Source of the DNA: Flammeovirgaceae bacterium UBA5008
GTDB lineage: Bacteria > Bacteroidota > Bacteroidia > Cytophagales > Cyclobacteriaceae
Direction of reading: 5' to 3'
DNA: 10,652 bases
Assembly (NCBI GenBank): GCA_002398365.1
Contig: DGYK01000011.1
Span: 3,086 to 13,737 of the forward strand
Shown: positions 7,201-10,652 of the stretch, in pieces
How the letters are laid out: every line of letters begins with the position of its first letter
Position numbering within the stretch: the stretch's first letter is position 1
Notes under the pieces: generated by a model
What the model was told of the DNA's origin: nothing
The model's database searches: none
The model's input: only the letters and a program-made list of their open reading frames with translations
Made by a program: the position numbers and the translations under genes

Positions 7201-7395
7201 GAAAAGCGGATTGACCGTGTCGCCCTGTTGGGAACGAATGCGTATGTCGTAGATTATAAAACCGGAGAGCGTACCGGCAAAGATGTGGCGCAGGTAAAAG
7301 AATACATGCAGCTTTTAAGCGGAATGGGTTGGAAGAGTGTGAAAGGATACCTCGTTTATGTGCAGGAAAAAAAATGTGTAGAAGTTACAGGGTAA
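4207..7395 (+). CDS. addA: AddA-like UvrD/RecB-family helicase-nuclease (possible non-canonical start)
   Basis: The protein is the ATP-driven helicase and nuclease subunit of a double-strand-break resection complex. Counted from CTG at 4207 it has 1062 residues. Superfamily 1A motifs run in order: Walker A SSAGSGKT (10-17), motif Ia AMTFTNKSTQEM (about 40-51), VSTIDAFFQRI (110-120), Walker B DEFQDT (393-398), motif III GDVKQSIYRWRGGD (424-437), motif IV DTNYRS (460-465), motif V ITIHKAKGLQF (739-749) and motif VI LLYVAFTRA (816-824). A PD-(D/E)XK nuclease closes the protein: His930 (GIFLHAIL), Asp1003 (RIDRV), Asp1016 and Lys1018 (VVDYKTG), and Gln1029/Tyr1033. The first ATG/GTG/TTG in frame is the TTG at 4291, which would delete Walker A. 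The only stop upstream is TGA at 4165-4167. CTG at 4207 gives the expected N-terminus (SAPFHIYRSSAGSGKT); ATT at 4204 is an alternative. It is directly followed, after one base, by the AddB-like gene. Confidence 0.9.
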   Translation: MSAPFHIYRSSAGSGKTRILAREYIRLALKRPEYFRFILAMTFTNKSTQEMKDRILRYLSDFAKGESPDLAEEIIREESKAGVVLKPADLRKRSEEVLTLLLHRYAEFSVSTIDAFFQRIIRSFTRETGLLGNFRLEVDNAFVMEEVIDILVSQLSANADLRGWLLEFSMEKLTEGKDWDVRKALLEFAQKIEKEDFKAIEESVLRVTEDKTFFRSFRKRLSDQRIAIEKKVFAQAQQWISEMDALQLTSDDFSGKSTGIYSYIKKLSRDVILPSNTVSEIIQHAEKWPHKSSPRFQVVLSNAKNKWQPQLAELVAFIEQNVELYHSVSSVIRNLYSFGLISDILRTQRKYLSDENLMLLSDASQFLNKLMNEQDTSFIYEKVGSFYRHFLLDEFQDTSGLQWKNLLPLIQNGLAQNYSSLIVGDVKQSIYRWRGGDLSILQSQLQHDIHPSLTATHELDTNYRSDGGVVGFNNHFFQSAAELIASQSESAFAKEAYSEAEQKIAVNPDQGFVRIQFLEEEDDDDSFLDRSLARLPRLIEELQEKGVPLKDIAFLVRTNREGQQIANRFMEYRASAEVIEGCRYDVVSNESLMVDRASCVLVLLSALRLLEDANHQIARAHLAYEYQKLWPSQAFIDWNEIFTDSKTAAFNKWMPPAFIQQRERLAALPLFEMVENLIQIFNLGSVGEEVIYLQSFQDIIQEFSQREKNDLTSFLAWWELNREKKSIQVAGGVDAAQIITIHKAKGLQFKYVIIPFLDWELGAGFKEVLLWCKSEHPLLQEAGYMPIRYVSNLVKTVFQEDYHKETQRLNLDNLNLLYVAFTRAEAGLIAFAPDKRSSKEGKFATVGQLAYEIVEHDIRWATHWVPQEKKLEIGAIQPLKTKTEDAQQVLSLKNYIVTPWRDRLQVRTSGMEFFTPNEKREKINYGIFLHAILSKVRTKEEVTPAMQRAIQQGVINESERSELEELVQWVVNLPELQPCFDPQAQCKMEATLLTTNGFEKRIDRVALLGTNAYVVDYKTGERTGKDVAQVKEYMQLLSGMGWKSVKGYLVYVQEKKCVEVTG

Positions 7396-7396
7396 G

Positions 7397-10189
7397 ATGA
7401 AGAGTTTTTTACAAGAGTTAGCCGATCAGGTGAAAGTAGAATACCCGAACTGGGATCAGTTAACGGTGGTATTCCCCAATCGCAGAGCGGCATTGTATTT
7501 TAAACAAGAGCTGGCGAAAGATTTAACCACTCCGAGATGGGCACCTACCATTATTACCATCGAAGAATTGATTCAATCTTACTCTACAAGTCAGGAAGCC
7601 GATAAATTAGAATTGATCCTTCGGTTATATCAGTCCTTCAGACGCGTAACGGGCAGCATCGAAAAGATTGATCAGTTTTACTACTGGGGTGAAATGCTGC
7701 TCCGCGATTTTGATGAACTGGACAAATACATGGTAAATGCGGAGTGGCTCTTCCGCGACATCAGCAACCTGAAAGAAGTCGATCAGTATTTTGATTTTTT
7801 AACCGAAGAGCAAAAAGAATTTCTCAAAGAGTTTTGGCAAAGTGTTGAGTTCAGCACGGAAGAAACGCGCACCCGTTTTTTGTCGCTATGGCGAAATCTC
7901 TATCCCGTCTACGTAGATTTTCAAACTCATTTGAAAAAAGATGGCATTGCCTATGCGGGTATGATTCATCGCGATGTGGCTGAACAATTGCAGAAAGAGA
8001 GATCAACTACACAGCATCCCATCATCTTTGCAGGGTTTAATGCACTCACCACAGCCGAAGAAAAAATAATGAGTTGGTTTGTCGAGAACCAACAGGCGCG
8101 TATATTTTGGGATGAAGACGAATTTTATGTGAGTGCCGATCACCGCGAAGCAGGTTCATTCTTTCGCTTGTATCGTACGCATCCGGTGTTAGGAAAAACG
8201 TTTCAGCCCGAGCCGGTTTCTCATTTCAGCAAACCGAAACAACTGCATATTTATGGTGTTCCGCAAAAAGCAGGGCAACCAAAGCTGTTGGCACAGCAAT
8301 TAGTAGATGAGAAATTGTTGGCAAATGGCGAGAGCCATGTCATTGTATTGCCGGATGAGAGTTTGCTGATGCCACTGTTGTATTCACTTCCTACCGGCAT
8401 TCAATCCATCAACGTTACCATGGGCTATCCGCTCATGAGCACACCTTATTTTTCACTAGTTGATTTTTTATTTGATCTGCATCGCAACAAGCGAAAAGAT
8501 GAATTTTATTACCGAAATATACTTCCGGTATTAAATCATCCTTATCTACATGCACTGGCTCCGGATGTAGTGGTGGAGCTAAAGGATTTCATTACGAAGA
8601 ATAATCAGGTGTATTTGGATGAACATTTTTTTCAGTCGAAAGGAGAGATGATGGCATTTTTCTTTCGCAATGTGAAAGAAGAAGATTTTATCAGCTACTT
8701 GCTGGAAGTTGTAAATCGCGTAGCGACCTCCTCTTCACAGGGTTTAATGGACAAAGAGTTTGCTTTTTATTTTCACCGGATTATTACGCGCTTGCAAACG
8801 TTGCTCAACAATGAGTCGATGGAGTTGGTAATGCTGCAAAAGTTGTTTCGACAAATTGCGCGCGCAGAGAAAATTCCATTCAGTGGCGAGCCGTTGAAGG
8901 GTATTCAAGTAATGGGTGTTCTCGAAACGCGTAATCTGGATTTTGATCATGTACACGTGTTGTCGTTGAATGAAGGGTTGTGGCCTGCCTCTCCACGGCA
9001 AGGTTCATACTTACCACACTCGATTCGTAAGGCGTATGGATTGCCCACATATGTACATCAGGATGCGATGTATGCATATCTCTTTTACCGGTTGCTTCAA
9101 AGGAGCGAGCATGTCAATTTATATTATAATACTGAGCCGGATGTGTTGGGAACGGGAGAGATGAGCCGCTATCTCTACCAGATTATTTACGAGGCGCGCT
9201 GGCCATACACGAAGAAGATTTTATATAGTTCGGTTTCATTGCGACAAGCGAAACCGATTAGCATTCCAAAAGATGCGAAAGTGATGGAGCGACTCCGGCA
9301 GTACAATAAAAAGGAGTTAACACCCTCTACACTCAATACCTATCTCGAATGTCGTCTGAGGTTTTACTTTAAAAACCTGATCGGTTTGCGTGAAGCAGAA
9401 GAAGTAGAAGAAGCAGCCGATGCGCGCATTTTTGGAAACTTGTTCCACGATGTGATGCAATTCTTCTATGCCGATTTAAAACCAGCGAAGGGAAATTGGG
9501 AAATAAAGCAGGCGCATTTTGCGGAAGTGGAAAAGAAACTGGAGGTGTTGGTCGACCGCGCTTACCGCAAGCATTTTCGTTTACCGGATAGCAAGAAAGT
9601 AAATTACGATGGGCAGCAGTGGATTGTGAATGAGATGGTGAAGAAGATGGCTGATGAGGTATTGCAAAACGACCTGGCATACGTTCCTTTCTCCATCGAC
9701 ATGCTGGAAGAAGAAGGATTCAACACGATCTTCCCGTTGACGGCTCAGTTTTCAGTATTGCTCGGAGGTAAAATTGACCGGGTCGATCGAAAAGAAAATG
9801 TGGTGCGCATCATCGACTACAAGACGGGTAAAGATGAAAATAAGTTTTCGTCTATTGAGTCGTTGTTTAACAGAGAAGATAAGAAGCGCAACAAAGCTGC
9901 CTTTCAGGCTTTGTTTTATGCGTGGGTGTATGCGCGAAGAAAGAAGGAAGATGGGTTGCAATTACAGCCGGGACTTATTAATCGCAAAGAGATCTTTAAA
10001 GAAAAGTTTGAATACGGTTTAGTGATGGATAAACATCCGCTAAAAGATGTTACGCCCTTTCTCCCTGAATTTGAAAATCATCTGGTACAACTACTGACAG
10101 AATTTTTTGATCCCCGTCAGCCATTTGATCAAACTACCGATGAGAAAAAGTGCGGCTATTGCCCGTATAAAGAGATTTGTGGAAGGTAG
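7397..10189 (+). CDS. addB: AddB-like PD-(D/E)XK nuclease with iron-sulfur cysteines
   Basis: This is the partner subunit of the AddA-like protein in end resection (930 residues). The N-terminal half keeps the shape of an inactive UvrD-like helicase. Where a Walker A would sit there is VVFPNRRAALYF (24-35), with no GKT, so it should not bind ATP there. A conserved block around GIQVMGVLETRNLDFDHVHVL (502-522), followed by NEGLWP, matches the late helicase-like region. The nuclease domain shows His684 (FGNLFHDV), Asp794 (KIDRV), Asp807 and Lys809 (IIDYKTG) and Gln837 (FQALFYAW). Four cysteines, Cys652 just before the nuclease and C-x2-C-x5-C at 919, 922 and 928 at the very end, match the iron-sulfur ligand pattern known from Bacillus AddB and related nucleases. 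The ATG at 7397 starts one base after the upstream TAA, which suggests tight translational coupling. The length is shorter than Bacillus AddB, as is common in this phylum (inference). Confidence 0.92.
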   Translation: MKSFLQELADQVKVEYPNWDQLTVVFPNRRAALYFKQELAKDLTTPRWAPTIITIEELIQSYSTSQEADKLELILRLYQSFRRVTGSIEKIDQFYYWGEMLLRDFDELDKYMVNAEWLFRDISNLKEVDQYFDFLTEEQKEFLKEFWQSVEFSTEETRTRFLSLWRNLYPVYVDFQTHLKKDGIAYAGMIHRDVAEQLQKERSTTQHPIIFAGFNALTTAEEKIMSWFVENQQARIFWDEDEFYVSADHREAGSFFRLYRTHPVLGKTFQPEPVSHFSKPKQLHIYGVPQKAGQPKLLAQQLVDEKLLANGESHVIVLPDESLLMPLLYSLPTGIQSINVTMGYPLMSTPYFSLVDFLFDLHRNKRKDEFYYRNILPVLNHPYLHALAPDVVVELKDFITKNNQVYLDEHFFQSKGEMMAFFFRNVKEEDFISYLLEVVNRVATSSSQGLMDKEFAFYFHRIITRLQTLLNNESMELVMLQKLFRQIARAEKIPFSGEPLKGIQVMGVLETRNLDFDHVHVLSLNEGLWPASPRQGSYLPHSIRKAYGLPTYVHQDAMYAYLFYRLLQRSEHVNLYYNTEPDVLGTGEMSRYLYQIIYEARWPYTKKILYSSVSLRQAKPISIPKDAKVMERLRQYNKKELTPSTLNTYLECRLRFYFKNLIGLREAEEVEEAADARIFGNLFHDVMQFFYADLKPAKGNWEIKQAHFAEVEKKLEVLVDRAYRKHFRLPDSKKVNYDGQQWIVNEMVKKMADEVLQNDLAYVPFSIDMLEEEGFNTIFPLTAQFSVLLGGKIDRVDRKENVVRIIDYKTGKDENKFSSIESLFNREDKKRNKAAFQALFYAWVYARRKKEDGLQLQPGLINRKEIFKEKFEYGLVMDKHPLKDVTPFLPEFENHLVQLLTEFFDPRQPFDQTTDEKKCGYCPYKEICGR

Positions 10190-10226
10190 TCTGGGTGTCA
10201 AAGACACTTTGTAAATACCAGACACC
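10190..10226. repeat. Stacked hairpin between convergent addB and purL
   Basis: TCTGG (10190-10194) pairs with CCAGA (10218-10222). Directly inside it, GTGTC (10195-10199) pairs with GACAC (10203-10207) around an AAA loop, leaving a 10-base bulge. GGTGTC (10194-10199) can instead pair with GACACC (10221-10226), so two folds compete. It fills most of the 43-base gap and may end transcription from either side, although there is no long T-run. It could equally be a dispersed REP-like unit. Confidence 0.45.
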
Positions 10227-10232
10227 TTCCAC

Positions 10233-10652
10233 CTAATTCTGACTCGCTACCTTCTCCACCCACTTCCTCGCATTTACAAACGCTTCAAACCAAGGCGATA
10301 CTTCGTCTTTTTGTTTGCGATCCGTTGGATAGTAAGGCCAGTTCCATGCAAACAAACTACGTTCAATATGCGGCATGATAGCCAGATGTCTTCCATCGGT
10401 AGAATGTAATGCAGCCACGGCAAAATCACTGTCATTTGGATTGCCGGGATATTCCGGATAGGTAAACGTAGCTGCAATTTTATAATTGAGCGAAGTGTTT
10501 TTCAGTTTAAACATTCCTTCACCATGTGCCAGCCAAACACCAAGTTGTGCTCCGGCATACGAAGAAAGCATCACGGAATTATTTTTTGGTACGGAAATGC
10601 TTACAAACGTAGATTCAAATTTACCCGAACCATTGTGATGCATTTTCGGATT
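10233..10652 (-). CDS. purL: Phosphoribosylformylglycinamidine synthase, C-terminal part (runs off right edge)
   Basis: This is the 3' end of the FGAM synthase gene. The enzyme catalyses the ATP- and glutamine-dependent fourth step of purine synthesis in the cytoplasm. The 139 codons present belong to the C-terminal class I glutamine amidotransferase domain. Visible hallmarks are the segment NGSGKFES, then GVWLAHGEG, then YPGNPNDSDFAVAAL, and MPHIER, which carries the catalytic His and Glu of the Cys-His-Glu triad (His codon at 10368-10370, Glu at 10362-10364). The final SPWFEAFVNARKWV matches the usual end of long, fused PurL proteins of about 1200-1300 residues. The nucleophile Cys and the synthase domains lie beyond the right edge. 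The frame is open to the last base (Asn-Arg-Lys before the first Met), so that Met is internal and not a start. The gene converges on addB. Confidence 0.92.
   Translation of the reverse strand, partial: NPKMHHNGSGKFESTFVSISVPKNNSVMLSSYAGAQLGVWLAHGEGMFKLKNTSLNYKIAATFTYPEYPGNPNDSDFAVAALHSTDGRHLAIMPHIERSLFAWNWPYYPTDRKQKDEVSPWFEAFVNARKWVEKVASQN

Overview
The window looks like a chromosomal segment of a Bacteroidota bacterium, probably of the Cytophagales type. The reasons are inferential. The start codons lack convincing Shine-Dalgarno sequences. The AddA/AddB-type recombination pair, the membrane-anchored patatin and the PurL C-terminus all read like Bacteroidota versions. Base composition is moderate and lowest in the intergenic stretches. 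No rRNA, tRNA, CRISPR array or complete mobile element was seen.

Layout, left to right. Positions 1-293 carry no supportable gene; they hold a hairpin, a cluster of short direct repeats resembling the end of a mobile element, and a second strong hairpin just before the first gene. A small exported ABM-fold (YgiN-like) protein follows (294-695, +). Next is an 82-base nested palindromic element (749-830), then a 131-residue protein (855-1250, +) whose sequence resembles a degenerate DDE-integrase/RNase H-like core. Converging on it from the minus strand is a probable two-gene unit: a membrane protein with a C-terminal patatin phospholipase domain (4012-1721), followed 31 bases downstream by a stand-alone CheY-like receiver protein (1689-1276).

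Divergent from the patatin gene is the main system of the window, a two-gene helicase-nuclease operon. The first gene is AddA-like: a UvrD/RecB-type superfamily 1 helicase with a C-terminal PD-(D/E)XK nuclease. The second, separated by one base, is AddB-like: a protein without a Walker A motif, with a PD-(D/E)XK nuclease and four iron-sulfur cysteines. Together they should resect double-strand breaks for RecA loading. The AddA reading frame is notable because its Walker A motif lies upstream of every in-frame ATG, GTG or TTG. Either translation begins at a rare codon (CTG at 4207 fits best) or the sequence carries an error or mutation.

A 43-base gap with a stacked hairpin separates addB from the convergent 3' end of purL (FGAM synthase, purine biosynthesis), which runs off the right edge. 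The most useful leads are the AddA start, the nested palindrome at 749-830, the integrase-like small protein, and the patatin-receiver pairing. I found no clearly new multi-gene system.
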